A program made the position numbers and the translations under genes. Shown here piece by piece: positions 47,701 to 59,600 of a stretch of DNA of 64,000 nucleotides. The stretch spans positions 58,827,121-58,891,120 of the forward strand of contig NC_134846.1 of assembly GCF_965363235.1 (NCBI RefSeq), read 5' to 3'. Position 1 is the stretch's first letter; every line of letters starts with the position of its first letter. The DNA is from Mytilus galloprovincialis. Its lineage: Eukaryota > Mollusca > Bivalvia > Mytilida > Mytilidae. The notes beneath the pieces are model-generated. The model searched no databases. It was not told the origin of the DNA and saw only the letters and a list, made by a program, of their open reading frames with translations.

Positions 47701-50700
47701 TGCATCTTTATCTGAAAGCTTGAAGATTGAAATAAAAGGAGTAAGTTCTGTAAGGGCCATATTTGGCCCCGTTTATAAAGTTCAATGTAACACTATAAAA
47801 AATGTTTAAAGTTGATTTAGAGACACATGTGAGAAAGTTAATAGAACTATTTTTGTCAAAGTCTAATTCTAACACATTGATTTTTACATCCCAAAAAGGT
47901 CAAGATAAGAGATTTTGGTAAAATTTGACAAAATCGGCTGGATTTAAACCTAATTTAGGACCAGGAAACATAGACCGCAGACATCACCTCACTAAATATT
48001 CAAATAAGACATGTGAAATGTCTTCACAAACATTATTTTCAAAAATCTTTGTTGTCTACGTTTGCGCTCTATGTTTCCTCTCCAATAATCTATGGAAATT
48101 TACCCATTTTCGTTGATTTTTTCGTGGAAAATAAATATGAGTACAACTTGTGACATCATAATAAAATGCAGGAAAGAAATTGTTCAACAAAATGGCTTAT
48201 TTTCTATCTGGTCATTGTATTAGCTATAATTTATTGTGATATTGGTCAGTAAATCCTAATTGGAAATTTATGCTAAAAAAGGGGCCATTTCAGGACCTTA
48301 CCTTACCTTACTCCTTTACAGTGAAATGTAAAGTTGATTGAAACATAAAAAATGTTCAATGTAATTTTCTTGACCTAATAGTATTATCTATGTACCTGAA
48401 ATATTTAATGTTTTTTAATTATGTTTACATCTGGGTATTGTGAAGTCTTACCCATTGGGTTAATAGTTCTATATTACAAGACAATAAAACTAAAGCAGAC
48501 TTTACACAGCCATCTTGAGATGCATACAGGTTTGCTTCCAATACTTTTGAGAATAACTGGCATTAAATTGACATATACATATATATATATGAAATATTTC
48601 ACTAACTAAATATTTGTCTAAATATGATCTAATGTTTGAAATAAAATCAGTAAATTGTATTTTTTATTTTTTACCAGTAAACCATATTAGGTGATTGCTT
48701 TCTAATCACTGGTGCCCTTTACTGTATTGATGTTCTAACAACCATAAACATACAGCCGTATAATTCGGAGTGAAGATAATTCAAGAAGTTCAAGGAATTC
48801 ATGCCTTACTGGCTATTTTAAAGCATGTTTAAGTTTATGTTATTGATGAAAGCTTTGTCATCCTTTTTTTTTTTTTTTTTTTTTGGGGGGGGGGGGGGCA
48901 AAAATGCATAGGTTTATTTTAGAAATCATCATACATATATATTAATGTGCATGTAATGCTTACCTGGAACTTTACAATCTTCAAATATTAATTCAGATGT
49001 GTTGGAACCTCTCATACCAAGTTTATCTAACTTTGGTCCAGCAGAAAATCCTGGCATTCCCTACAAAATGTATTCAATACAAAGAAATTGAACATACATA
49101 TACTGAAATTTAAAAGTTTTAAGTTCAAATCAACACAGATAATCCTAAAGACTGTCCATTCAAAACACAATTAATGCTTGAAAGCTCTACATTTTGTAGC
49201 AACTGAATTAAAGGGGCATTAGCTGTCAAATTCATGGTCACCGATTTGACTCAAATTCTCATATTTGATTTATAACAATGTAAAACATTTATCCAAACTA
49301 TCAAAAGTCCAAAATAAACAGTTTACAGAGCATGGGGTAGATAAGTCCAGACGCCATCTAATTAACTATCAATTTGACCTCAGATGACCATATAAGCGAT
49401 GTAAACATAAATAAAGATATGAATAGATTAAACCAACACATGCAATTGGATTTTTATAGGGCTGTTTGGTTTTATTTTATAGATTAAAAATAGATGTTTC
49501 TCATTGTTTTTAACCGTATAAGAATGATTTTATGTGCATCGAATTGGTAATGAAATGATTTACCGTAGTTTCACTTTCATTGTTGACATTCTTTTTCTTT
49601 AAATAACCAGTACACGTACAATGCATGCGTTGTCAATCTCCAGCTAGGGGTTAAATTGAAGTTCACATGAATACGGATTTCAAGAGGTCGACTCATTCAC
49701 TTGCAAGTGAATAACTATTATCAATGTTTCTTAGCGTAATTTGACACAATTGAACCTTTTTGGCTGCAAAAAGTGAATTGTTATTTCACTATTTCACTTT
49801 CATTATCGATTGAACAGAAAAAAATCAAACTTTAGATTTTTTATATATCTCGTAGCTAGTGCCCCTTTCAGTAATTTGGGACTTTGAAAGTTAAAGATTT
49901 TCATCTCATCGAAACCAATGAATCATCTTTATTCCTGTAATTTTTGTAAGTTCAAGTAAGAACATAAAAATAAGATTTCAGACAGGGTGTATGTCCTCAG
50001 TCAATTTGAGACCATTTTATGGTTACCTTTTCTATAAGGAAAGCTGTAATACCATGTTGTGGTTTATCTGAAGTGATATCTGTTTTAGCATACACTACCA
50101 GTACATCAGCATCAGGACCATTTGTTATCCAGAACTTATTACCATTTAATACATAGTGATCACCTTCAAGTGTAATGAAATTTAATTTAATTTTAATTTT
50201 ACTATATAATCACTATGAGACAGTGCAAAGGTAATATCTGATACTGTACTGCCTTCAAAAATATCAGGGACCCGTACCATGAGGCATAACAAAATTACTC
50301 CAAAACTTTCTATGCTGTTATTTATTAACTGTGTGTATGTTTTTTTCCCCGAGTATTATCAAGTTTTAAAATTATTTGATCCTGTGTGGTTTGTATGCAT
50401 GGCTATACAAAAGACACTTTATTCACGATTCATGGAAATGTGGAAAAAGAATGCACACCAGGTCATGCAGTTCATTTAAAATATTGAAAATTTTAAACAT
50501 CATTCCTGCCTACCTCTGACAAAATTAAAAGACATTCTATTCAAACAGACTAACAGATAACATGAAAGTATTATAACCCCATGTATAATAATAATTTTAC
50601 CTTTCTTTTCAGCTTTCAATTTCATTGATACAACATCTGATCCTGAGTTAGCCTCACTCATAGCTAATGCCCCTACATATTCTCCTTTAATTAACTGAAA

Positions 50701-53700
50701 CAAACATACCAATTTGTAATGTTAGTATCAATGCTTCTGTCAGTTCATAATAAGCATTGCACATTTTCAACTTGTATTTTAAATACACAAAACAGAGGTA
50801 GATTTAGGGATGCAGGGGGCTACTCCCTTTTCTTGAGAGAAATTTTGTTAATTATATTGGGAATCACTGAAGCATGACTGAAGCGTGCCCACTCTTAGGC
50901 AGTCAGTGGGCCCCCACTTATGAAGATTTCTGGAATAATCTGGATCCTCCACTGCAAAATACCACTCAACTCCCATATCCCTAATCACCCACAATATATT
51001 TTTATATTAATTTTATTTATTTATTTAAATAATAAAACCAAAACCCTATTACACACACACACACAGGTTCAATTATGGATTTGCCCTAAGAATTACTATC
51101 AATACACATACCTTAGGTAGATATTTGTCCTTCTGTGCCTCTGTTCCATTTCTGACAAGCTGATTGATACATAAGTTTGAAAAAGCACCATAACTGAGAG
51201 CTATGGCTGCTGAAGCCCTGGACATTTCTTCCATCACAAGACAGTGGTCTAAATAAGACATTTCTGATCCACCATACTTAGCTAAAATTAAATATCCAAG
51301 CTGAATATCAGATCAGTAAGAACCACTTACTTGGTCTCTTTTATATCCTAGTAATAGATTATCCTAGCTGTATTTGACATAACCTTTCAGAATTTTGGGT
51401 CCCAAACACTCTTCAACTTCCTGTTTTATTTATCTTTTTTAACTTTTCTTTATTTGAGTGTTACTAATGAGTCTTTTGTAGACGAAACATACATTTGGTG
51501 TACAAAATTTTAATCCTGGTGTCAATGAGTTTATTTGATATATAGCTCAAAAATTGACTATGTTGCTACAATTTAATAAGTGTATTAATTTAAGGTAAAT
51601 CTAGGAAAAATAATTTTTTTGTACATCTTCTTCTGATTAAGTGTAGGACTCATTTTGAGTATAGTCATACATGGTGTGTATAATTGTCTTTTTCTGAACA
51701 TTTTAACAACATATTGAAAATGTATTAAACAAGAATGTGTCTCCAGTACACAGATGCCCCATCCACATTATCATTTTCTATGTGGACCGTGAAAATTGGG
51801 GAAAATCTCTAATTTGGCATTAAAATAAGAGAGATTATATCATAGGGAAAATGTGTACTAAGTTTCAAGTTGATTGGACTTCAACTTCATCAAAACTACC
51901 TCAACCAAAAACTTTAACCTGAAGCAGGACGAAAGAACAAACAAATGAACGAACATATGGACACACATACCAGAAAACATAATGCCCATAAATGGGGCGT
52001 AATAAATAGGGTATTAAAATGAAAAGTTTCCTATTATATAACAATCAAAGAGCTGATAGCTCTGAGGTGGAAGAAGGTGAATAAACATGATAAAAGGTAA
52101 TTTGAATTACCATAAAAGCAGCCCCACTAACCCAGGCTGCTTTGTTCCATTTATTGTTTTTGAGATACGGAGGGATATATGAAACCATCCCCCCCTCTTT
52201 TTTCTTCAAAAAAACTAAATATCACTAAAATAAAATTTTGAATCAAAACCAAAAAGTATACAGATCTTCAGATTAATATAACAAAGAAGTGTGTAAAGTT
52301 TTAAGCAATAATCATAAATTATTTTTGAGATACGGTGCAACATGTAAAAAAAAAACCTCCCCCTTTTTTTACAAAATACTAAATAACTGAGAAAAAAAAA
52401 TTTTGAATCATCACCAAAAAGTATACAGATGTTTAGATTAATATAACAAAGAAGTGTGTAAAGTTTTAAGCAAAAAAAAAGAGGAAGAAGAGTTTGTTTG
52501 CACTTGCAGTTTTTAAATCCTATATTTATTAAAATAAATCAAAATCAAATGTCCTGAAATATTTATGTGAATTATTATCTTCCATCCATAGTTTGTCTTT
52601 CTTTGTTTAGTAAACAAATTAATATCCATTTAGACCATAATTTACATTTTCACACAGGTAAATTAATTTGGCTATAAATAGATCAAAGCATGTCTGTGTA
52701 GAATCTCTAATCTAAAATCTTAATTGTTATAATTTTATTTCTTTAAATAATCAAATTTAAATTTATGAAAATAATCATGATTGATAAAATAGTATTGCAT
52801 AAAGTTTGCGTTTTCGGAAGACTATTTATGTTTAGGTCATGGTTCTAGAGGCTTCTTCACATATTTGTAAACAAACCAATATGGCTGCCACATGTGATTA
52901 CCTTGCACATGTGAAACAAATATTTCAGACAAAAGTTAGATTACTCTTGTCAAAAGGGATTTAAATTTATATTGCAATAAATTATTCAGAAGGAGGTACA
53001 TTCAGTTTAGATTATATTTCTTCTTCTATGAGCATTTAGAGTTTAATCAAAATTCTCCAAACAGCAACGTACTGCTCTTGTCAACTGAGTCTTGAATAAT
53101 TTTATAAATACATTCAAACCATTTGAAGTAAAAAGGCATCTAATTCACAGGACAAAGGAAAACAATGAATAAAGACAACAATTTAAAGAGAAATAGATCC
53201 CTTCTATTTATTAAAAACAAAATCTTCTTGTCTGCAAATACGTAACTTCAAGGGCGAACGTGTAAATAGGGCGAGTTGTCCCGATACCAAATTCACGCAT
53301 GCGTACTTCAAATATCTACATTAAAAACATCCGGTTACAAGTAAACAAATAACGTTCATGTAGATGAGATGAAATCTAATAATTTACATAAATAAAAGGG
53401 TACATATTTACGATAGTGATTATTTTTCAATCCTAATTTACAAATTAAATGATTCAGATGCTTAATCATGTGTAAAAATCGGTGTCAGGAAGTTGTTATG
53501 AAATTGTAATACACAGAAACGAATGGGGCATACGGAGAATTCAAAGATTTTAAAGTCGGCACCATTGGCCTTCAGAAGACTTGAAGTCTTCTTTCACCAA
53601 AAACTAGCCACCTAACCTTCATAATAGTTATTTGAAAATGTAACTTTATTCTGATGTTAGAACAAACCTGGTGCTGTTATGCCAAGTAATCCCATCTCTC

Positions 53701-56700
53701 CACATTTTTTCCAGAAATCCTAAATACAAAGATAAAAATCTTGGAGTAGATAATAAAACAGACACTCTTGCAATAAGGCATTATAAGAAAAACAATAGCT
53801 TAAGGAGGCTCGCGGGTACAAAAATTCCAGCAAAAAATCAAACATTTTTTTTTTTCATTATAAATTTTATTTATTACACTATTAGTTATTTCTTTATAAT
53901 ATGGTACAAAAATCAACCAAAATCAGGTGCTCCACAGGGCGCAGCTTTATACAACCCCAGTGGTTGAACCCTGAACAGTTGGGGCTAATTTGGTCACAAT
54001 ATTCAAGCTTGATTCTGTCTGAATTTGGATTGTGATCAAATTTTTTACATAATATAGGTTTTTGTCACAAAATTAATGTGGTCAAAGATCTAACAAATCT
54101 ATTGCACAATACTGTGCAATTGGAGATTTCTTCTTAAAACTTTTCAAAATTCGAAATTCGAAAAATTTTGAAAAAAAGGAAGCCCTTCAAAAAATGGTAA
54201 ACCCCTCCCCCCCCCCCAACTTTTTGAAACCCCCTTGGAGCATAAACCCTTAAACTCAATCCCATGCTTTCCATTGCAGTATTGAACCTTGTAGTACAAT
54301 TTCAGAGAGATCCAAGACCATACACTTAAACACAAGTTATTGTCATGATTGTTTGGAAACTAGAAACATGCTTCTTTTTGGCCCCTAATTCCTACATATT
54401 TTGGACAATTAACCCAAAACTTAATCCCAGCCTCCCCTTTGTTATATGGTACATTGTGGTACAATTTCAGAGAGATCCATACAATTACACATAAGCTATT
54501 GTCTTGAAACTAGAAAAATGCTTGTTTTTACCCCTTTTTGGCCCTTAATTCCTAAACTTTCGCCCCATAACCCCTCAAATGAATCCAAACCTTCTACTTG
54601 TGGTTTTAAACATTGTGGTATGATTTCAGAGCAAATGAAATACTTCTACACAAGTTATTATCCTGAAACTAGAAAAATGCTTGGGTCCCTTTTGGGACCC
54701 TAAATCCAAATCGGTTGGGACCATCATCCCCAAAATCAATCCCAACCTTTTGTGGTATTGAATCTTCTGAAAAATTTCATGAAGATCTATTAACTTAAAC
54801 TAAAGTTATTATCCGGAAACCAATGTGTCTTCGGACGACGACGACGCAGATGACAACATCATACCATTATACGATCCCAAAAATTTTTTGGGGTCGTATA
54901 AAAAATTGATTTAGTTTGGCCCCAGATATAAAATGTTTATATTATTGAAAAAGCTCCAAATTATCTCCCTTTGGTGCAAAAAAGCATTTTTTTTGGCATT
55001 AAAATTGAAACATCTTTTTAAACTCATCTGTGACCTATATTTTTTATTATTGTTTTCAAATAAGCTGTACGTAAACTAAATAATGGTAAAATTTAAGCAA
55101 TTTCTGCAGTTTTGTTCTTTTTTTATTTCTATATTACCTTTATTTCTTCTATTAGTTCAACAGAGAAAAAAAAGTTAACAAAAATGTATGCTTCTTTCGT
55201 AGGCAGATTGTGAGCTTAAATGAACGGTAACCCCATTTTTTTATTTCATTTTTCTGTTAAGTATATGATAAAGTTGTGAGCTTAAATGAACGGTGACCCC
55301 ATTTTTTTATTTCATTTTTCTGTTAAGTATATGATAAAGTTCTTTTATAAAAAAATATAGGGAAATCCTATATTAGAAAAAAATCGAACCCGTGAGCCCC
55401 CTTAATCCCTGCTTTTTAGGAGTGGAAATTTGATAATAAAAGTCTGTATGTCAGTTATTTTTACATAATTTTCATAGTACAAAGCCTGTAATTTAGACAA
55501 AATCAGAAGAGCTTTACGAAATTATCACTCAATCTGTAACTCGTCATAGTAGATTCACATACTTAAAATCAGCTCAATATGTGAAGGAGTTTAGAAAAAA
55601 GTCTGTAAAACTGTTTATTGGGAATTGACAGAATGATGGACAAGGGTAAAACTATATGGCTGCAACCACTTTGTGCTTTTTTTTCATATAACTACAAAAG
55701 AGTTTCACAAACTTCAAGTCTTACTTGGTATGGACTCTGCTCATTATTGAAGACTGTATGGTGACCTTTAGTTGTTAACTTCTGTGTCAAATGGTCTTTT
55801 ATAAATTGAGAATTGTCTCATAGGCAATTATACCATATCTTCTTTTTATATTTACAAGACACTAAGCCAAAAAGATATGAACAAAGGCTACCATTGTTGA
55901 TGTGTGTGACTAAGGACAGGCAATAATCTTTTTTTTATGTGTACAAGATAAATGGAAATATTCCAATAATAATGTACTTACTCTTAAATCTTTAAATTCA
56001 TTGTTATGATCAATTTCTTGTGCTTTTGGTGCTAGTTCTTTTTGACAAAACTGAAAAACTGACTGTCTCAACTGAAAAATAAACCATGAATTGTGCTAAC
56101 ATACAAATATCTATTAAATTTAATTGTATTACAATAAACACATAAACACTAAATGTGTTCAAAGCTAAGATGACCGGTACAAAATCTTATAATGCTACTT
56201 AAACACTTACAATCTTACAACTATTACATACTCCAAATATAGTTGACTGTTTGCTAAAAGTACATCTGAGAAACAAATGATTAAAAACACCCGTGAAAAT
56301 AATTTAGTTTTAAGTCTTTTATATTATGGTAATTATCCACCAGTTTTAATGTTTAATTTTGTAACCTTGTCCAAAGGTTTGGTGTCATGGATGTTAGAGT
56401 TAAGATTTTAACTTTATCAAAATAAATAAACAATTGTTTTGATAAAAAAAAACATAATGTACGTAAGTTTAATAAACATGAACAATGTTACAATGAGATT
56501 TCTGTCTAATTTCTTGAGCATACTTGTTTATCTTTTTTTAAATTATATAATTTTAAATTGAATAATACATGTCTTTTAATATAAATATAAAAAATCCTTC
56601 AAAATGAAGGAACATAAACTTTGTTTACACTGAAAGATGTCTTGAACATATAATTCCTAACAATGTACATCTACATTTCCATATTTTTTTAAGGTTGAGT

Positions 56701-57927
56701 CAGTAAGTGATGATATTGTTAAAAATTAGATGTTTTAATATTTTGATACTGATGAATTAAACATCTTTTAGATATTATAGTTAAGATTTGAAGGTTTACA
56801 TCTTTTAGAGAATGAGGTGATATTTTGTCTGGAATTATAGCTATCTATAGATCTATAGGTTTATGTTCCCCAATAGGCTATTTGCCAATTCCCGCTATTG
56901 ACCCTGTAATTACATACCTTTTTTTTTAGTTGTCTCCCTTATGAGGGACATTAATTTTTATTTACAACGGAGAGCTAGCAGAAAGAGCAAATTTACCTGT
57001 GCGTAATGTGAGTAATCTTTAAGGTTTACAAATCTTTTAATTACATTAATTTGTTGCTTTCAAGCTTAATACTTTTGACATCTGAAATTATTTTTCATGA
57101 AAGATTAGTTAAACCGCCGAAACATCACTTTCAACTCATCAAGCCAATTTTGTCCTGTATGGAACCAGTCTACGAATCTAACAGAATCAAATCGGTAATT
57201 GGCAAATGGACCATTATGGTAGAAAAAAAATAATAGGGAAAATTTCCCGAAATTTTCATTCTACTAATGAACTCAAAATCGTTAACCTTTTTTTTTCAAG
57301 ACTTTTTTAAATCCCAGCATCAGCGCAGATACTTACTTCCTTTTCCCAGTCTTGTTTGCATGAGACTTTGAATAACATATTTGTTTATCACTCTAGTAAA
57401 CTAGGAAGGAACTCAATAACGGCATTTCTGTTTCTTTTTTTTCAAACATCATGAACATGTTAAAAAAAATTATACAGACTTTGTCCCCTTTCACAGGTAA
57501 TGCCTGCCTCACATTATACATATTAAGATGACATGTAAATGTATGAATAACATAAACCAAAATTTTTCTCAACAAAACAATAGAGCAAATTACATTCCCA
57601 ATTTATTATGGACTTTAACAAGCAACGCTTCGAGTAAAACTCATCTGGTGGTGCTGTCAGTCTGGGTTGCTTTGTAATCATTACATCCATGTTAACTAAT
57701 AATTTTGGATTAGAACCATGTTAATAGTCAATTTCATATTAGGATCACATAAATTTGTTATGTAAACATCCCAAGCTTCATACCTGTTTTTGTTCTTCTG
57801 TCAAGCCAAACAATGAATCGTTTACAGGATAATACGAACAACATTTTGAACTTTTTATGTTGAACTTATGTTTTGGTGTGTTTAGTACTCTTTTTAAGAG
57901 TCCCCTGTGTAAAAGTTTCAGGGTCAT
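41778..57927 (-). CDS. IVD: Isovaleryl-CoA dehydrogenase, mitochondrial (12 exons used, 423 aa, exon 8 in three versions)
   Basis: FAD enzyme of the mitochondrial matrix that oxidises isovaleryl-CoA to 3-methylcrotonyl-CoA in leucine breakdown, passing electrons to ETF. Exons, minus strand: 57927-57784, 56071-55982, 53719-53668, 51281-51112, 50694-50601, 50163-50027, 49060-48964, exon 8 (one of three), 44835-44754, 42746-42642, 42259-42187, 41911-41778. With any one exon 8 the CDS is 1272 nt and open to TAA. The N-terminus [20 protein letters not shown] is basic and acid-free, a mitochondrial presequence. Acyl-CoA dehydrogenase signature 1 is [12 protein letters not shown] (exon 5); signature 2 is [20 protein letters not shown] (exons 11-12); [11 protein letters not shown] and [18 protein letters not shown] are IVD-typical. 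The catalytic base is E283 in exon 8, the helix-G glutamate characteristic of IVD. It aligns almost end to end with vertebrate IVD (423-426 aa). A reverse CCAAT box lies at 58025-58029, about 100 bp before the ATG. Confidence 0.95.
42950..43790. repeat. Tandem array, about 168-bp unit, 4-5 copies, IVD intron 9
   Basis: 'ttgttgagtgatgaatctga' or variants recur at about 42983, 43153, 43321 and 43490, and 'tgtagttcctgagaaaaatg' recurs with the same step. The array ends in a GACGG/GATGGATGG-rich piece and a C-run (43785-43860). 43641-43690 holds a scrap of the MITE at 43915-44164. Confidence 0.8.
43915..44164. mobile_element. TA-flanked palindromic MITE, copy 1 (IVD intron 9)
   Basis: Ends CAGCAAAATGCATTG and its inverse, with TA directly outside (43913-43914, 44165-44166). 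Most of its 250 bp folds back, e.g. 'tgaagtcatta' against 'taatgacttca' and 'agactagactactcc' against its partner. The class is probably Tc1/mariner-derived, judged from the TA duplication. Copy 2 is at 46336-46599. Confidence 0.8.
44925..45035 (+). repeat. Dispersed repeat fragment (R4 family, other end)
   Basis: 'atgagtgccaatgagacaac', 'ccatccaagtcacaatttg' and 'accattataggtcaaagtac' form a block that looks like the complementary end of the R4 repeat (which has 'tgtctcattggcaatcat'). Non-coding. Confidence 0.5.
45281..45374 (-). CDS. IVD: IVD exon 8, version C (canonical, catalytic Glu)
   Basis: 94 nt, entered in phase 1 and left in phase 2. The acceptor is CTTTCCTTGATAG, the donor GTAAGT. 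With the split codons it reads [20 protein letters not shown] then [12 protein letters not shown]. The LVLAAGPLG tail is the same as or close to vertebrate IVD, so this is the ancestral-type exon. The catalytic glutamate is in LDIER. It is the version nearest the common exon 9. Confidence 0.92.
46336..46599. mobile_element. TA-flanked palindromic MITE, copy 2, between IVD alternative exons C and B
   Basis: Same ends (CAGCAAAATGCATTG / inverse), same internal stems, TA outside (46334-46335, 46600-46601). 264 bp, diverged from copy 1 mainly in the loop. It lies in the interval separating exon versions C and B. Confidence 0.8.
46837..46930 (-). CDS. IVD: IVD exon 8, version B (alternative)
   Basis: 94 nt, same phases as C and A. 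The acceptor is TATTTACAG, the donor GTGAGA. It reads [20 protein letters not shown] then [12 protein letters not shown]. The first two thirds match IVD well. The segment after the catalytic glutamate is unusual: rich in glycine and serine, with no LVLAAG. The frame and both splice sites are intact, so it does not look dead. It could still be a rarely used or decaying copy. Confidence 0.85.
47546..47639 (-). CDS. IVD: IVD exon 8, version A (alternative)
   Basis: 94 nt, same phases as B and C. The acceptor is ATACTTTCAG, the donor GTGAGA. It reads [20 protein letters not shown] then [24 protein letters not shown] is closer to vertebrate IVD than version C is (which has [12 protein letters not shown]), while the tail VIVAACAPG departs from LVLAAGPLG. 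It is the first version met by the transcript after exon 7. Confidence 0.88.
47735..48317. mobile_element. Palindromic MITE with AAAGGAGTAAG ends, IVD intron copy
   Basis: Reverse-orientation copy of 23297-23837: 'aaaggagtaagttctgtaag' at the left, 'cttaccttactccttt' at the right, and inner stems around 'aggaaacatagaccgcagac' and 'gtttgcgctctatgtttcct'. 583 bp. It lies 96 bp upstream (in transcription terms) of exon version A. Confidence 0.75.
48864..48899 (+). repeat. Long T-run joined to a G-run
   Basis: About 20 T followed by about 14 G. On the IVD sense strand this is a C-run followed by an A-run, about 65 bp past the exon 7 donor. Homopolymer lengths of this kind are prone to assembly error. 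Confidence 0.75.
49210..49868. mobile_element. MITE-like element with AAAGGGGCAYTAGCT ends in IVD intron 6
   Basis: The left end AAAGGGGCATTAGCTGTC and reversed right end GAAAGGGGCACTAGCTACGA pair over about 15 bp. About 660 bp, no coding frame. The target duplication is not clear. Confidence 0.6.
51360..51530 (+). repeat. R1 tail fragment in IVD intron 3
   Basis: A diverged copy of the R1 tail: 'tttcagaattttgggtccca', 'gtgttactaatgagtctttt', 'gtagacgaaacatacatttg' and 'ttttaatcctggtgtcaatg'. Confidence 0.6.
51725..52005 (-). repeat. R5 copy, reversed, in IVD intron 3
   Basis: Matches 22676-22995 in the other orientation: 'gatgccccatccacattatc', 'agtttcaagttgattggact' and 'cataatgcccataaatgggg'. 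Confidence 0.7.
52095..52495. repeat. Two tandem units of about 165 bp
   Basis: 'acaaagaagtgtgtaaagtt' recurs at about 52281 and 52446, with shared 'gagatacgg', a C-run and 'accaaaaagtatacagat'. The rest of this intron (52496-53667) is AT-rich and featureless to me. Confidence 0.7.
53804..55401. mobile_element. TTAA-flanked element (piggyBac-type MITE) with internal tandem units
   Basis: TTAA lies at both edges (53800-53803, 55402-55405). The inverted ends read GGAGGCTCGCGGGT and, reversed, GGGGGCTCACGGGT. Inside are three to four units of about 160-167 bp (54220-54800) sharing 'acaatttcagagagatcca' and 'gaaactagaaaaatgctt', then an inverted 'acgatcccaaaaa'/'tttttggggtcgta' hairpin (54870-54900), then a two-copy 66-bp direct repeat (55206-55338). 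No transposase frame. It is in IVD intron 2. Confidence 0.7.
55735..55860 (+). repeat. R4 copy in IVD intron 2
   Basis: 'gaagactgtatggtgacctt', 'ttctgtgtcaaatggtcttt' and 'caattataccatatcttctt' match the R4 copy at 22535-22680. Confidence 0.6.
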
Positions 57928-58639
57928 TTTTCCAAAAAATATAGCGGAAGTATTTGATTTAATATAAATTCGGAATCAACTTCGGATAAAGTGGACATTC
58001 CGTTTTTACGGATATTGATAGTTGATTGGTTGCAATTTGCTTAACGTAAAATGGCAAATGATTTCAAGTACTAGTGATATGATTTATATTTACTGAGAAC
58101 AAAAACACTTTTACGGTTACTCATCTTGTTTTGTCTTTAATTAGATCCATCCTATATAAGGACCAACTCCTAACGAGAGTAATAGTTAAGGATACAATGT
58201 ATCAACATTTGATGAAATGAAAAATGAACTCTATAGTGGGGCTTTGTCTTGTAAATAAAGACTGTTAAGTTTGCTGACAATTTAAATCAATTATGAAAAA
58301 ATAGTTTCATGTCCAAATTTCAGTCGATTAGAACTTTCTGTAGAGACATTTCCTAGGACCAATTGACCTAAAAATCTACACGTGGCTTTTTTTTTTACAT
58401 CCGTGCGCTAAATCCAACAATTGTTAGAGATCTGATTTATTACTCATTTGGAAACGAAACTATCACACGCACTGGTGTATCTCTGATTTGACACGCTACT
58501 TTTTTCAAACGTATAAGTTTTAATTTACTCTCTCCGTACGTCTCAGATCTGATAAAAAGATGTTTGAAGGTTAAACCTAATTAAGGTATAGCATACATTA
58601 ACATGTTTTATTATTTTTTTTTTGTGATGTTTGATAAAA

Positions 58640-59600
58640 CAAGAGTGCACACGCTGACATGTCTAGTCTTCTTTCCTAACCATTGATTGTATGTTGATAG
58701 TACTAAATGTAAAGTTTTACTTCAAATAACAGGATTCAAGAAAACGAGGTCAAGGTCAGATAAACCGCAAATGAGAAATATATGTACACCTTGCATTCAT
58801 TCAATACACCAAATATAATTGACCTATCGCTAATAGTTTCTAAGAAACAGCCTTAACTAAGAAAACTAAACATTGACCAATGAACCATGAAAATGAGGTC
58901 AAAGTACGTAAGATGATACCTGCCAGACAGACATATACACTTTACAATCCTTCAATACAACACATATAGTTGACCTACTACTCAGTTTAAAAGTTTAAGA
59001 AAAAAAAAAAAACACAAAACCTTTAACATTGAGCAATTAATGAACCATGAGAATAAGGTCAAGGTCAAATAAAACCTGCGAAACTGACATGTACATTAAA
59101 AAATAGTTGAATTAACCAAATATTGTAGACCTTATGCATACAGTATAAGAAAAACAGACCAAAACACAAAAACTTACATGTAACTATTACTCCTGAACCA
59201 TGAAAATGAGGTCAAGATCAAATGACACCTGTCAGTTGGATATGTACACCTAACAGTATCTGTGATATGGACTTGACCACCAAAACTTAACCTTGTTCAC
59301 TGATCCATTAAATGTGGTTGTGGTCAAGTGAAAACTGTCTGATGGGCATCAGAGGCTAACAAAATATAGTTCTGACATTACTCAAAATTAGAGAAAAATT
59401 AACATTTCAAAAAAATCTTAACATTTTTTCAAGTTGTCATTGAACCATGAAAATGAAGTCAAAGACAATTTACATATGACAAACTGAAACTTCATAACAT
59501 AAGGCATCTATATACAAAGTATGACGCATCCATGTCTTCCACCTTCTAAAATATATAGTTATTCAAAATTTAGCTTATGCTGCCGCCGCCGCCACCGAAT
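58640..59600 (+). repeat. Second copy of the 'aatgaggtcaaggtcag' tandem block
   Basis: Same start ('agagtgcacacgctgacatg'), same units ('gaccaatgaaccatgaaaat', 'atgaggtcaa') and same end ('gcatccatgtcttccacctt') as 33525-34580, in the same orientation. 57928-58639 upstream of IVD shows only the reverse CCAAT box at 58025-58029. 59601-60480 holds no recognised feature. Confidence 0.7.
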
